A DNA stretch of 64,000 nucleotides. It comes from Nannochloris sp. 'desiccata'. Lineage: Eukaryota > Chlorophyta > Trebouxiophyceae > Chlorellales > Chlorellaceae. The DNA is taken from positions 1,240,001 to 1,304,000 of the forward strand of contig JAGTXX020000003.1 of NCBI GenBank assembly GCA_019044685.2, written 5' to 3'. Below the pieces are notes generated by a model. That model saw nothing but the letters and a program-made list of their open reading frames with translations, was not told where the DNA came from and did not search any database. Within the stretch, counting starts at the first letter, position 1, and every line of letters begins with the position of its first letter. The position numbers and the translations under genes were made by a program. Positions 22,485 to 34,161 of this stretch are shown here, piece after piece.

Positions 22485-24096
22485 TCAATCTTCTTTGTCA
22501 ACACCCTTCCAAATAGCGTTATCCTCATACAAATCATCTTCTTCTCCACTCTCCAAAATCCATGTATCCTTTGTGAGCTTAGCAATACGCACGTGAGAGG
22601 TAATATACCCCACAATCAGACCACTAGCAATCGCAATTCCAAGCATTGCCGCCAATCCGGCAATCTGAGCAGCAGCTTGGGCACTTGAAGAAGACTTTCC
22701 CACGAGTGCAGCGTTATCAGTGTAATAGATAGAAATGAGGACTGCAGAAACGAGACCACCCAACACACCAGGCATTCCATGTAGATTGTTGACTCCACAT
22801 GTATCGCAGATTCCAAGACACTTTTGAAGAGCGGTGGTCGAGTAAGAAAAGCCAAGAGTAGAGAGAATTCCAGCAATAAGCCCGACACCAAATGCAGCAG
22901 CGGGGGCAATACGCAACGCAGCAGACGTTCCAATTGCTACACCACCAGCTAAAGTAGCATTCTGCACGTGAACGGCATCTAAAGAGTCGTTCAAGGCTGC
23001 GGAAACTATAAAAGTAGCAAGACACGCGCCGAGTAAGGAGATCAAAGTATTTGCCACAACGTAAAACTGATGTTGAGGACCATCTCCAGTTGCTGAAGCC
23101 AATGCACCGTTAAAAGAAGGCCAGTAAACCCATAAAAAGATGGTGCCAATCATTGACGTCAGGTCCGACGTGTAGTTAGAGCCGGACTTTGGGTGGTTGG
23201 CGCCTAGGGAGCCGGAAGATCGAGCTAAGAAGCAAGATGCAGCTAAACCGTAAAAGGCGCCAAAAGCGTGGACAGTGATACTACCACCGACGTCAAAAGT
23301 ACCAATACTATGGGTAACGAGGTAGAAATTGGCAGCGTAGATGGGGACTTCAGCTGCAAGCAGCCAAACGAGTTGAGTGGGCGAAGCAAATCCGATGACC
23401 GCACCAAAGGAGATCATTCCAGAGGCCGCACAGAAGGCAGCATCAACCAATAAAGGTAAATCAACCTCAAATTTGCCAAATCCCTGATGAGACCAACCCA
23501 TACAGAAGAGAGAACCGGCCATCATTAACGCAGAAAGCACAAAATTTAAGCCAACGGCAGACAGAGAATATCGCCTCAAAAATGTCATTAAAAACCCGAA
23601 ACCAATAAAGACCATGATAAGGACCCCGGTAAGGAAATGATAGTACTGGGAAACGTGGGCATCACCAAGTCCAGTAGGATATTCAGCGAAAATGGCAAGA
23701 ATAATGAGGCAGAGAAGGGTAAGACCGCCTAAAGACACGGCAAAGCCAGTGCGGAGGCCCCGGGTGACATCACTGCCGGTGGGAGGACCGAGCTCAAGGT
23801 CGTCTGGCTTGGCAACGAGACCTCCGGTGCCCATGGCCGAGGAACGGTTGATGTCAGAACGGTTGTTTTTACCGACGGAGGTATCTGCATGAAGTGAAGT
23901 AAATAATCTAGAGTCAATACAGGCAGTTCAGCAAAAGTAGCTTGGCTGGGCAAAATACAATACGAGCTAGCTCAATCGCTCTATTGAGAATGAGTCGAGG
24001 CTCGGAAGCAAGAATGGTTCGTCTCATCCTAAAGACGGTGTTCCTAGCTAGAATTGGGATTAAAAGGCGGGGTTTGACCCTACCTTGCTTGTTCAT
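22485..24096 (-). CDS. Rh-type (Rhesus family) ammonium/CO2 channel
   Basis: Minus strand; a 13-nt first coding exon (24084-24096, MNKQ) is joined by a 199-nt GT-AG intron to 22485-23884; 470 residues. A longer ORF reading begins only at the internal ATG 23834, but the frame continues to a good acceptor and the phases fit. Eleven to twelve transmembrane helices are visible. Rh rather than AMT1 features: LRRYSLSAVGLNFVLSALMM, the pore His in ITVHAFGAFYGLA, and DTCGVNNLHGMPGVLGGL with the second pore His. The acidic C-terminus is cytosolic. Chlorophytes such as Chlamydomonas have Rh proteins linked to CO2 or ammonia exchange; transported gas here is inferred. Confidence 0.92.
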
Positions 24097-24690
24097 ACCC
24101 AACTAGAATGGAAGATGAGAATAACAAGCAATGCGGAACAATATTGACTAATCGGGGACTATTTGACAGTGTTTGGATTCTATGGACACTATCTAGGCCT
24201 AGAAGTGCAGCTGTGGAACTTAATAGATCTAAATTGGCAAGGGGGTTTGAAGATATATCGGGGTTTATGTTTATACACTACGACGCTCTTTGGCAGGCCA
24301 GATGGAGTCTTGATGGGGCCAGAACTATATACTCGTATATGGGAACTGACAAGTGTAAATATAGACTAAGGAGATTGATAATCAAGCAAGTCAACAATGT
24401 CTCAAGCATGTGAAGCACATCGGCGGCGAGTGTGATCCAGGGGGGTGGCCTCTAATTCCCATATCTAAATTAAAGTGGGCTCACTTCTTTAGTGAGACGG
24501 ATTTGAAAAGTTTTCCACTCGCAGAAGCGCTTTTAAATCACCCTACCAGCTGACCATTACCGTATAAATATAATATTGACTAGAGCAGCTCTAGAGGGCA
24601 TTGCGACTCATTTTACCAAAACATTCTGGATTCTGATCTTCACATTCTTTGAAAGAACGAGTTCAAATAAGTTATAAAATCACATTCAAG
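24097..24690. promoter_or_regulatory. Divergent intergenic region (Rh channel / EMC10)
   Basis: 594 bp between divergent starts. A 101-codon plus-strand ORF at 24108-24413 has no recognisable motif and overlaps the Rh promoter, so I treat it as non-coding. Confidence 0.5.
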
Positions 24691-25511
24691 ATGAATTCAA
24701 TACGACAGCATACACTATGCATGGTTTTATTTACCTGCTTAATGCATTCAATCGCCGAAGGAGCGCTTTCATTAGAGCATTCATTTGATGGGCAAAATTT
24801 TAAGCTTGTGGCCCCCCTAAAGCTCCCAGAGGTGCGATCGGCATTCGAGAATGCTTATGAAATTATTCACATGGTAAAGAAAACATCAAAGTCTAAACTT
24901 CGAACCTAATTTTTCTGCAGACTGGCGAAGCACCGCTCGCTGATTATTCTGAAATTCTAGCAACTGATGCTTCGAAATTACTGGCTTCTGCAAAGTCAGA
25001 CGGATTATACTACATTCGTATATCTAATGGTGTCGTTGCAAGTATCCCGGCTCGGTGCTGGGCTGTTGCAGGTTCAGACGCTCAGCTGGTCGTTCACGCT
25101 TTAGGCACTGGCGCTGTCGTTGCAGCATCTCTTTCAGCCCCCTGTGGGGCTAATATAGCATCCCCTTCTGATGCTACCCAAATAATATTACCTAGAATAG
25201 ATAGTGTGCAAGTTGTGCGCCCAGTTCCAGCGCCTACTGTCACTCTCCCCGCTGCAGCTCCGTCGGCCGCCTTGCAGCAAGCGAGCAATTCTGCCAAAGG
25301 GCAAGTTTCCCAAAGGGAAGGGAAGAAAGAGGAGCTAGATAAGCCGGATGAGAGGACGTGGATACAGAAGAATTGGTTGCCGTTAACTTTAGTCGGTTTT
25401 ATGTTGCTTAATAGAATGGGACAGGCCGGGCAAGAGTACGCAGGTGGACCACCACCACCACCAGGAGCCCGAGCATTGCCTGCTGGTGCATCTAGACCTG
25501 CTGGCAAATAG
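24691..25511 (+). CDS. EMC10: ER membrane protein complex subunit 10 (EMC10)-like
   Basis: Exons 24691-24873 and 24921-25511; 257 residues. The intron is only 47 nt, the shortest in the window, but has GTAAAG, CTAAT and TTTTCTGCAG in order. The N-terminus is a signal peptide (hydrophobic MVLFTCLMHSIAEGALS). LEHSFDGQNF matches the start of mature EMC10. A lumenal beta-rich domain follows (YYIRISNGVVASIPARCW), then a polar linker and a C-terminal helix in WIQKNWLPLTLVGFMLLNRM. EMC inserts and folds multi-pass ER membrane proteins. Assignment rests on architecture and the LEHSFDG start; a Pro/Gly tail follows the helix. Confidence 0.75.
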
Positions 25512-25748
25512 TGCATCTGTAAATTAGTTATTTAGCCTGTGTAAGAGACATATTGCCTTGGAATCTTGAGAATTTGAGCCCAAAAATCAGAACTTCGGAC
25601 TCCGGGATGTGCACGCCGTGGCACGTGTTGTCCAAAATCTAAATCCCCCTCTCTGTAGTGAAGAGGCGACTTTTAAGTATATAGAATTGGCAATTGCGTA
25701 ATTAAGTGTAATTTATTGCTTCTCTATCAGTAAATATCGACTTTAAAG

Positions 25749-26977
25749 ATGGTTTCTTGCACCTACATTGCCCCTACGAGGGCATTTTTTAGCATCATTG
25801 CTGGAATGCTGCTGATCTCAGCGCACCCTACTTCAGCAACCGGAACCAGAGATATGCTAGCTGTAAGTTTTATAAAATATATAAAGTCACAATGAGCCAG
25901 ACGTTATGCCGTATGATGGTCGCAATTGGAACTTGGCAGGACGCATCTGGAAATGCAAAGACTGAACTAGCGGCTTTTGGGGCGTTTTCAATATAAAATG
26001 CACTATTGTGAATTTAGATCATGAATTTCTATAGATCGAAGCCCGTAGTTTATTGGCATTGTATCGAATACCTTAGCAGATCTGTTGCCCCCCATTTCAA
26101 TCGCTCACCAGATCTCAAATTCAAATTTTATTATTTGCAGGCTAGACAAGCTAGCAGCCTCGCATCAAAGTACTTATACCATGGAGAAGCCACATATTAC
26201 TCTGATACTATTCCTGCCGATGGTGCTGCTCAATTCACTTGCTCCTTTCCCTACCTCTCCCCCTGGGCCCAGAAATATTTTGTTGCCATAAACGAAGTCA
26301 TGTGGGATCAGGGCAGGAACTGTGGTCGCTGCGTTAAAGTCACATGCACCGACCCTGAATGCAATGGAAAACCTGATGTTATTGCATTCATCGTAGACAT
26401 GTGCCCTACGTGCAGCAATGGCGACCTCGACTTTGCTATGAGTCCGTGGAGCGACCTTTCTGGTATTACACCCGGTCGCGTTCAGATCAGTTGGAATTTT
26501 ACTTCATGCCATAACTACATTACTGATACAATCAAGGTAAGTAGGAAGTACTTTAGAAAATTTTAAGTATTTTACTGTTCAGTTCTGCCGCCATTTTTCT
26601 CGTCATCGTGTTTGCAGACCCTGACTGACTTTTAATTCATTACTTAATCTCTGCAGTATGCTCCCAAGCAAGGATCTAACAAATACTGGCAGGCATTTCA
26701 CTTCTCCAACTCTCGCTACCGCCCCTATTGGGTCAAGCTTAATGGCAAAGAATTAAAAATGAGTAATGAAAATTTCTGGATTCATGATGCAGAGGCCAGC
26801 GCACCCTTTAAATTTGAGATGATGAGCTGGGGTGGAAGCACTGTTAGCTTTGAAATAAATGATCTTTTCATGGGAGCGGATACTGGAGTCCAGTTCCTTG
26901 GCTATTTCGCAAATGCAAGGAGTGCTAGTTCAAGCAATAAACCTAAAAAGGAAACTACCGGTCTTATTTTCACCTGA
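25749..26977 (+). CDS. Expansin-like secreted protein
   Basis: Exons 25749-25862, 26141-26536, 26657-26977, both introns GT-AG and phase 0; 276 residues. Exon 1 encodes a signal peptide (hydrophobic AFFSIIAGMLLISAHPTSA). The double-psi beta-barrel domain starts GEATYYSD and has the Cys pairs NCGRCVKV and VDMCPTCSNGDLDFAMSP, the latter with the Asp residues typical of microbial and algal expansin-like (EXLX/barwin-like) proteins. The third exon gives a C-terminal beta-sandwich, KYWQAFHFSNSRYRPYWVKL and onward, like the expansin carbohydrate-binding domain. Expansins loosen cell walls without hydrolysis. The canonical plant HFD motif is not present. Wall substrate unknown. Confidence 0.85.
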
Positions 26978-27395
26978 TGGCAATACAATTCAATAAACTG
27001 ATTTACTTGATTTTTTCTTGCTAAATACATGACTCCTGTTGTTTATTTGTAGCTACCTCTGTCGCCTATTTATGCCTATTTTTGCTGCCTTTTTTATTCC
27101 TTGCCCCGTCTTGCCATCGATCACCGCTGCCCCAGGCACTGGAGAGGTTATTACTTACTTTTCTTTGCGAAAATTCCGTCACATTGGGTTTATTTACCCT
27201 TTGTTCCCTACTCATCCATCAGATTTTTGATTTACATCATGCCCATAACCTTTGACTTAGACGAGACCCGCCTTCTCTTGTTTTTTATTATGTAGTCGAT
27301 GTTGTTGGTTTCTGTGGCTACAGCAACAGAGAACACTCCTTAACTGACCAAATTTATTGAGCTCAATAACAACTAAAATTGTAAATTATAGAAAA
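26978..27395. other. Convergent intergenic region, 418 bp
   Basis: 3' flanks of the expansin-like and TMEM14 genes. Short ORFs only; nothing recognised. Confidence 0.5.
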
Positions 27396-27833
27396 TCACA
27401 TCCATTCCAGACTTTTCTTGCCTTCGTAGAGCAGACTCATCAGCCCTGCTGCGCCCATCACACCAGCAGGCCAAATTTTCTTTGTTTTTAGATAGCGTGG
27501 CACCATTGCACCGGCTAGCAATACTGCTGCACTAACATTGACCTTGTGACCCACCTCAGATTGACCATTCTGCATTTCGGATGAAAAATTTGTTTCTACT
27601 AGCAGGTCAAAATCAGACGACGGAGATGACATGATCAAAAATATAAACAATAAATTAGAGAGAAAAACGCCTACATTGATCAAGTAGCCGCCATAAATAT
27701 ACAAACTTCCAATGCCCAGACCTGCAATTAACGATGGCTTGCTGCCTGTCTTAATGAATCCACTTAATCCACCCACTGCAGAGAGAAATCCTAACGTGTA
27801 GGATAAATGGCTGCTACCAGTTGGTTGATTCAT
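27396..27833 (-). CDS. TMEM14/FAX-family small membrane protein
   Basis: Read straight through, the ORF is 145 codons, but the TMEM14 pattern is interrupted. Removing 27570-27674 (105 nt, GTAGGC...ATGCAG, no in-frame stop) restores YGGYLIN-NGQSEVGHKVNVSAA and gives 110 residues, the usual TMEM14 size. Exons are then 27675-27833 and 27396-27569. Four short hydrophobic helices remain: SYTLGFLSAVGGLSGF, SLIAGLGIGSLYIYGGYLI, VSAAVLLAGAMVPRYL and PAGVMGAAGLMSLLY. Relatives include mitochondrial TMEM14C (heme precursor transport) and plastid FAX (fatty-acid export). No obvious transit peptide, so the compartment is open. Divergent from the ELIP-like gene (247 bp). Confidence 0.85.
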   Translation of the reverse strand: MNQPTGSSHLSYTLGFLSAVGGLSGFIKTGSKPSLIAGLGIGSLYIYGGYLINVGVFLSNLLFIFLIMSSPSSDFDLLVETNFSSEMQNGQSEVGHKVNVSAAVLLAGAMVPRYLKTKKIWPAGVMGAAGLMSLLYEGKKSLEWM

Positions 27834-28080
27834 TGTTGCTTTCTTATAACACCGGTCTTCTTATATATCCTGTTGACAACAAGAATGTCTTATGCGTGTA
27901 AGTAGCTCGAGAGCCCACTGCTTCCCAACAGCCATGCTGCGCTTAGTTCCAGCGCCCTCGAAAAACCAAAGCACGGCCGTGCTTCAGCCTTCCAGAAATT
28001 CTTCATAGCCACAGACCCAGCCTCACAATCCACATTCACTAAATTTCTTAACTTTTTTACACTCCCAAATTATCTTCACA

Positions 28081-28978
28081 ATGATTGCTGCTGCCAAGCC
28101 CCTTTGCATGACCAGGCCTGCCGTTATGGCTCGCCGATCTTTGGTCAGTCGCAAGTCATCCCTTGTGGTTGTGCGCGCTGAGCCCCAGAAGGCACAGCCC
28201 TCAGCCGAGCCTATGACTAACGAAGATGGTACCGTCTTCTATGGAGGCAGAACTTTTGCTTCCGAAGCCGAGGTATGTAGTAGATTGTTTTCATCTTGTC
28301 TTTTTGACCTCACACAGAAATCTATATCCTGCTATCAACACCATCAATTGCTCCAACCATGCATTGTCTCGAGACGTGTTCTTACTATTTACTAGCATGT
28401 CAGAGACAATGTGCATTCCTTGGGGGAAAATTCTGAGGCTGCCCTCGTTCCTACTTTTCTGAGGCTGCAACCTTCTTAAATGTTCAAGGATAAGAATCTC
28501 TCTTTTCCATAATTAAATTGAAATAAACTTTAGTCACTTACCCTCAAACACCCTTTTGTTTTCTTTATTGCAGTGGAAGACCGCTGTTGAGAACGGCACC
28601 GTCGCCCAAGCGGTCCCCGTTACACCCACCGCCGCTGCTGCCCCCGCTCTCGGCTTCGCCGACCTCATGGCATTCAGTGGCCCTGCCCCTGAGATCATCA
28701 ACTCCCGTCTTTCCATGATTGCCGTCGTGGCTGCTCTCGGCGCTGAGCTCTCCTCCGGACAGTCTGTCCTCCGCCAGTGGGCTTGTGAGCCTACCGCTAT
28801 CATTCTCACTGTCGTCACCTTCACCGTTGCTTCTTTGATCCCCATGTTCAATAACACCAAGCGCGAGGCATTTGGTCCCTTCACCCCTGAAGCTGAGATC
28901 ACCAATGGCCGTGCTGCTATGCTTGGCTTTGCTTCCCTCCTCGTCTTCGAGGCCTTCAAGGGCAGCGCTCTCTTCTAA
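28081..28978 (+). CDS. ELIP/LHC-like light-stress protein of the thylakoid
   Basis: Exons 28081-28272 and 28574-28978, 301-nt GT-AG intron, phase 0; 198 residues. The first ~35 residues are a plastid transit peptide (MIAAAKPLCMTRPAVMARRS). After a Pro/Ala linker come three hydrophobic helices. Helix 1 carries EIINSRLSMIAVVAALGAEL and helix 3 EITNGRAAMLGFASLLVFEA, the paired Glu-x-x-Asn-x-Arg chlorophyll-binding motifs of the LHC superfamily. Short lumenal loops and the three-helix layout fit early light-inducible proteins rather than antenna LHCs. Such proteins bind pigments during high light or stress. Codon use is strongly C-biased compared with neighbours, as expected for a highly expressed gene. 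Confidence 0.9.
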
Positions 28979-29558
28979 ATTAAATTCTTAGTTTATTTAA
29001 GAGATCTGCACCCCGAATCTTGATGCACAATCCACTGATTGATATGGCGAGATAGGGTACGTGCATTATATAAGCTTCAATAACATAAAATTCTTTTGAA
29101 AAGAACCTTCTCTTAAAAGTAAATCTTCTTCTTGAAAACGAATATCTACTATTAGAAAAATGCATACATTCCAATTCTTTAATTCATTTAGCGGCGCAAC
29201 TATGTACCTGCTACTATTGTTTCATTAGTTTTCTCAGATTATTACGATTTAATTCGATTTTTTGCTGATATTTTTGCATCTCATCTCCGCGGAGGGAACA
29301 GCAATTAATAACCAGCCCATTCTTGATATAGAATCTTTTCCAATTAGTGAATTCTTTTACGACACCTGCTGTCCATTCATCTTGTAATTTCTGCTACTAG
29401 CGAATAATGATCAGATAGAAATGAGCAATTCAAAGGAATAATGGACATTGGGGTTTCAAAGCACCTGTGGGCACGCTGAGGCCCAATATCTCAATGAAAA
29501 CTAAGCGCATTGTCCCCATTCGCTAATTCGTTACATTAAATTTGTCAAATATACCAAT
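28979..29558. other. Intergenic region, 580 bp
   Basis: Same-strand gap between the ELIP-like and SufE-BolA genes. AT-rich; contains the SufE promoter by position. No gene or repeat recognised. Confidence 0.5.
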
Positions 29559-30793
29559 ATGCAGCTCCTGCAATCCCAGAAACTAGGCATCAAGCCCTGC
29601 AGCGTTGCATCCCTTCCACGTCCAGTGATTCATGTTGTTCAGAGAGGAAGCAGAGTAAGATATTTGACAAACGGTTGGATTATAAGGCTATAATAAATAC
29701 AGTATTCCAGCACAAACTTCCTAGCATCTCATTTGGTTGTTTTTACATAAATTTTGCAGCGGATCATTCGCTGTTCTGCAGTCACTACTGAGCTTCCTGC
29801 CAGCCTAATGACGATTGTCGGCTCTTTTCAAGCTGTTCCTGACCCAATGCAGGTAAGTTATAACCAAACGGTGCAGCTAATGTGTATATTTATTTACATT
29901 CTCATCATACTGGTCTTCTCACCGACGCATCCCTCGCCATTGCGGTGTCCTTTTCCCCCCCATTCTTCTTGCAGCGCTACAAGCAGCTTCTTTTCTTCGC
30001 CACCAAACTTGACGTGCTTCCTGCTGAGGAACACACCCAAGACAACAAAGTCAAAGGCTGCGTCTCCCAGGTGTGGGTCTCTCCTCAACTCAAGGATGAT
30101 GGGAAAATATATTGGAGAGCAGATTCTGATTCCCAGCTTACCAAAGGCCTTGCAGCTCTCTTAGTTCAAGGATTAAGTGGATGCACTGCTGAGGAGATTG
30201 TCCGTATTCAGCCTGATTTTATTGCCATGCTGGGCTTACAGCAAAGTTTAACTCCAAGTAGAAACAATGGGTTCTTAAATATGTTTAAATTAATGCAAGG
30301 AAAAGCATTAGAAATCTACTTACAGCAGCAGAAGGAAGCAGCAGCAGGAGGAGCAGGAGCTCCTACTGATGCATCTATTAGCGATGGTGCAGCAACAACC
30401 ATTGCTGCTGGTATGAGTAACCAAGCAACAGACGATAGCAAGTTGAGCTCTAGCTCCAACAGCGGCAATAGCAGCAGCAGCAGCAGCAGGGAAGAAAGTG
30501 ATACCCCTGTTGCCGATAGCATGCGCAGAAAGCTCGAATCAGAGCTTCAACCACTAAAACTTGATATTAACGACGATTCTAATAAACATGCTGGCCATGG
30601 TGGGTACAAGGGCAATGCTAATTACAGTGGGGAGACTCATTTTGTGGTTGAAGTGGTCTCGGAGAAATTTGAAGGGCTTTCTTCCTTAAAAAGACATCGT
30701 TTGGTGTATCAAATCATTGATGCAGAGATGGGAAATCCTGTACATGCGTTGTCATTGATTACCAAGACCCCTGCTGAAGCAGGTATGGTCTAA
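29559..30793 (+). CDS. SUFE1: SufE-BolA fusion, plastid Fe-S cysteine desulfurase activator
   Basis: Exons 29559-29654, 29760-29852, 29975-30793; GT-AG, phase 0; 335 residues. Exon 1 and early exon 2 encode a basic organelle-targeting leader. The SufE domain covers about 46-190, with the sulfur-accepting Cys92 in KGCVSQVWVS and LVQGLSGCTAEEI. A Gln/Ala/Ser-rich linker (about 195-245) follows. The C-terminal BolA domain begins at SMRRKLESELQPLKL and has THFVVEVVSEKFEGL and RHRLVYQIIDAEM. This fusion is the plant SUFE1 layout: SufE stimulates NFS2/SufS, and BolA binds monothiol glutaredoxins such as GRXS14. A His/Gly loop (NKHAGHGGYKGNANYSG) is a normal BolA insertion. Confidence 0.94.
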
Positions 30794-31179
30794 TTGAATA
30801 GAAATCTAGTTATTTTTTTTGTGTTTGTCAGGTGTTCAGACCCCGCCTGTTCTTTGTTGAGCTTTGATAAATGATAGTACGAACTACTTGGAATGTATCT
30901 GTTTCGATTTGATTTCCCCATAATTACGCCTGTGTAAATACCTTGAAAGTTTGTATTCTTAATCTTGATAACAGAGGGTCTGGCAGACCTAGTGGAAGCA
31001 GAGACGACTGGGTCATACTATTAATTTCAAATATATTGATAGTGATAGCATTTGCGTTCATATTTTTCAAAATAGCATATGTAATCTATAAAAACCAGTT
31101 TCTTATCTCTATACTTGCGTTAAAAGATAAGAATTTTGATCATCGCAAGTTGCATCTGGGCATTATAAAATCCATTTAA
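30794..31179. other. Intergenic region, 386 bp
   Basis: Same-strand gap between SUFE1 and PanB. A TGTAA motif at 30933-30937 could be the SUFE1 poly(A) signal. Otherwise AT-rich with nothing recognised. Confidence 0.5.
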
Positions 31180-32442
31180 ATGGCATTTTTGCGTGAGAGC
31201 CAGCGCCGACTATGTGCCTCAATACTCGCATCGATACCATGTTTTGAGTGTGAGTTTTTTCCCTCCCAGGTCCAATGTACCGATTTTTCCTTGCCTTCAA
31301 ACCAATCAACTTCAAATTTTTCCACGTCCTGCCTGCTCACCTTTTCTTCGTGTCTATATCCTGCAGCTCGCATCCTAGGGATCTCACCAGCAGCAGATGT
31401 ATCTCACATGTTCTCAAGACGACAAAACTGCCCCACCAAACAACAACAACACAATTTATCCATACCGAGAAGAGGTCATTCCAACCAACCAGAGCACGCA
31501 GTCTACTCTGGCCCAACAACGTCCTCGCCTAAACGCGTGACCCTCCGCACTTTACGTGACAAATATCTCAAAGGGATACCCATATCTATGGTTACTGCGT
31601 ACGACTACCCTTCCGCGGTGCATGTAGACCAGGCTGGAATAGACATGCTGCTGGTTGGGGACTCGGCAGCAATGGTAGTCCACGGCCACGACACCACCCT
31701 CCCTATTACCCTCGATGAGATGCTTGTACACTGTAGAGCTGTCGCACGTGGTGCTCGACGCCCGTTTCTCGTTGGAGATATGCCCTTTGGCTGTGTTGAG
31801 ACCTCCCCAGAAAGCGCTGTAGCCAGCGCTGTAAAAATGATGAAAGAGGGTGGAATGGATGCTGTGAAGATAGAAGGGGGGTTTAAAAACCGTGTAAAAG
31901 CCGTTGCTGCTGTTGTTGAAGCTGGTGTAGCAGTTGTTGGGCATGTGGGGCTCACCCCGCAAGCGATCTCAGTTTTGGGCGGTTTTCGCCCCGCTGGCCA
32001 ATCTGCGGTAGAAGCTTTGCGTGTTGTTCGTGAAGCAAAAGCATTAGAAGAAGCTGGATGTTGTGCCATTGTACTAGAATGTGTCCCTGAAGTCGTAGCA
32101 GCAGCAGCAACGAAAGAAGTGAATGTTCCAACCATTGGCATTGGCGCCGGGGCAGCGTGTAGCGGGCAAGTGTTAGTCTATCATGATTTGTTAGGCATGA
32201 TGCAACATCCCCACCATGCCAAAGTCACTCCAAAGTTTTGTAAACAATATGGAGCTGTGGGAGCTGCTATTCAACGCGCGCTGGGGCAATATGCATCGGA
32301 AGTAGAGACGGGCCAATTTCCGTCAAAGGCATACTCTCCTTATAAAATGGGAGCTGGGGAAGGGGAGATGTTTGCAGAGGAGTTGAGAAAGCAAGGATTC
32401 GAAGCAGCTGCACACAATGTAGAGAAAATTTCTAGTAGTTGA
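31180..32442 (+). CDS. PANB: Ketopantoate hydroxymethyltransferase
   Basis: The frame is open for 420 codons, but 31250-31366 (117 nt) has GTGAGT...CTGCAG ends, a pyrimidine-rich end and strange composition, so I prefer exons 31180-31249 and 31367-32442 (381 residues). The spliced N-terminus is basic and Ser-rich, as for mitochondrial import, where plant PanB acts. Core motifs: [49 protein letters not shown] with Mg-binding Asp, [44 protein letters not shown]. It adds a hydroxymethyl group from methylene-THF to ketoisovalerate for pantothenate and CoA. Reading through the intron would add 39 residues. Confidence 0.93.
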   Translation: MAFLRESQRRLCASILASIPCFECEFFPSQVQCTDFSLPSNQSTSNFSTSCLLTFSSCLYPAARILGISPAADVSHMFSRRQNCPTKQQQHNLSIPRRGHSNQPEHAVYSGPTTSSPKRVTLRTLRDKYLKGIPISMVTAYDYPSAVHVDQAGIDMLLVGDSAAMVVHGHDTTLPITLDEMLVHCRAVARGARRPFLVGDMPFGCVETSPESAVASAVKMMKEGGMDAVKIEGGFKNRVKAVAAVVEAGVAVVGHVGLTPQAISVLGGFRPAGQSAVEALRVVREAKALEEAGCCAIVLECVPEVVAAAATKEVNVPTIGIGAGAACSGQVLVYHDLLGMMQHPHHAKVTPKFCKQYGAVGAAIQRALGQYASEVETGQFPSKAYSPYKMGAGEGEMFAEELRKQGFEAAAHNVEKISSS

Positions 32443-32804
32443 AATAGAATGTAACAAACAGCCCAACAGATTATAAATCGTTTATGGTTGAAGCAGTGTG
32501 AAAATCATCAATTTGACAGTCAAAAGTGCAACTCAATCTCAACTTGAGCTACGTGTAGCGCCCCACGTATTCTTAGTCTTGTTTGGTTCAAAAGTAGCCT
32601 GTTTGAAGCAAATCTATTACATTGTATTCATCATATCATTTTCTTTTGGTACATAAAGTATTGAACACGATAGAGCTTCATTAGAGCCCGCATCTTTGTG
32701 CTGATTTGCTGCCACTCATTATTACCGTTGAGACTTTGGCGGCAGAAACAGCTGTGGAAAAACTTCCAGCGGTTTAGAATATAATAGTGCCTAAATAGAA
32801 AGCC
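32443..32804. other. Intergenic region, 362 bp
   Basis: Same-strand gap between PanB and the sphingolipid desaturase; TGTAA lies just after the PanB stop (about 32449). No gene recognised. Confidence 0.5.
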
Positions 32805-34161
32805 ATGGCAACCGGCAGACCAGACTACATGGAGGACCCAGTTGGGCAGAAATTCCACTGGGTGACAAGTGGAGAGCCTCATGCGATGCGTCGCAGGGAA
32901 ATTCTAGCTAAATACGGCTCTGAAGTTCGCAAGCTTTATGGCTATGATCACAAAACCGCTTGGGTGGTAAGTTTTTCGCTCTTAACAAGACATTGTCCCA
33001 TCCTGACACTGCTTCGGAGAGACACAACCAGAAAAATTCCTTTGCTTTGTATTAATCTTCCATATGATATTATTATACTCTACTTTACAGGTTATGGCTG
33101 TTATTGTCACACAATTCTTCGTATCTTGGTACGTTAAAGACTTGGCGTGGTGGAAGGTCATGGTCGCCGCCTACGTCATCAGTGGCACCTTGAACCAAAA
33201 CTTATTCACTGCACAACACGAGATTTCCCATTACCTTGCCTTCCGTACCCCTTCTCTCAACCGTTGGCTTGCTATTATTGGCAACTTGCCGTTGGTTGTG
33301 CCCGTGGCTGTCAAGTTCAGGGAATACCATCACGATCACCATCTCTTCCTTGGTGTCGACGGTGGCGATGTAGACTTACCCACCCTTATCGAAGCCCGCA
33401 TTTTCAATAACACTTTTATGAAGTGCATTTATGGCTTTATTTATCTCGTATTCTATGGTGTTCGCCCTCTCTGGGTACGCCCTAAAAAAGTAACCGGGGG
33501 CGACGTCGTCAATTGGGTGCTTGTCATGGGTTGCAACGCTGCCATCCTCTATTTCTGGGGGTTGAAATCTCTTGTCTACTTGTTCGCTGGATCTATTCTC
33601 GGTGGAGGTCTTCACCCTCTTGCTGGCCATCTTATCGCTGAGCATTACCAATTCGAAAAAGGTCAAGAGACCTACTCATACTACGGTCCATTAAACTTGC
33701 TATCCTATAACGTTGGATATCACAACGAACATCACGATTTCCCTCAAATCCCTCATACCAGACTCTACCGATTGAAAGAAATCGCTCCTGAGTACTATAC
33801 CAACTTGTATCAACATACATCTTGGACGTGGGTAATTTATAAATTCATCACTGATCCTAAGATGGGCCCTTGGTCACGAATGCATCGTGCTAGTAGAGAT
33901 GGAACTGAACAAGGAAATAAGAAATTTATAGAGAATAAGTGTGTGAAGGCTATTGCTGTGGGTCCTGGTGATGTAGAAGCTGCGAAAAAGGCGAAAGCTG
34001 CTGCTTTGGCCAAAGCCGCCGCCACCACCGCTGCTGTTGACAATGGTGTATTGACACCAAGAACGACAAGACAAGCTGCTCGTACTGGTGTTGTTACCAA
34101 GGGTGAGGCCAAGCATATACGTAGCGATTCTGCTGTGGAGAATGTGCAGCCAGCGAACTAA
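32805..34161 (+). CDS. DES1: Sphingolipid delta-4 desaturase (DES1-like)
   Basis: Exons 32805-32966 and 33091-34161, 124-nt GT-AG intron, phase 0; 410 residues. The N-terminus MEDPVGQKFHWVTSGEPH with RRREILAKYGSEVRKLYG is the conserved DES1 lipid-DES N-domain. All three His boxes are present: HEISH at 97-101, HHDHH at 134-138, and HNEHHDFP at 265-272. The Asn-Glu form of the third box is characteristic of DES1 rather than acyl-CoA desaturases. Four transmembrane helices place it in the ER. The enzyme makes the 4,5-trans double bond in dihydroceramide. An Ala/Lys-rich C-terminal extension of about 65 residues beyond the usual end is unusual and looks cytosolic and disordered. Confidence 0.94.

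Noticed and set aside
24108..24413. Plus-strand ORF of 101 codons upstream of EMC10
   Set aside because: Begins inside the first exon region of the opposite Rh gene, no motif, composition not coding-like.
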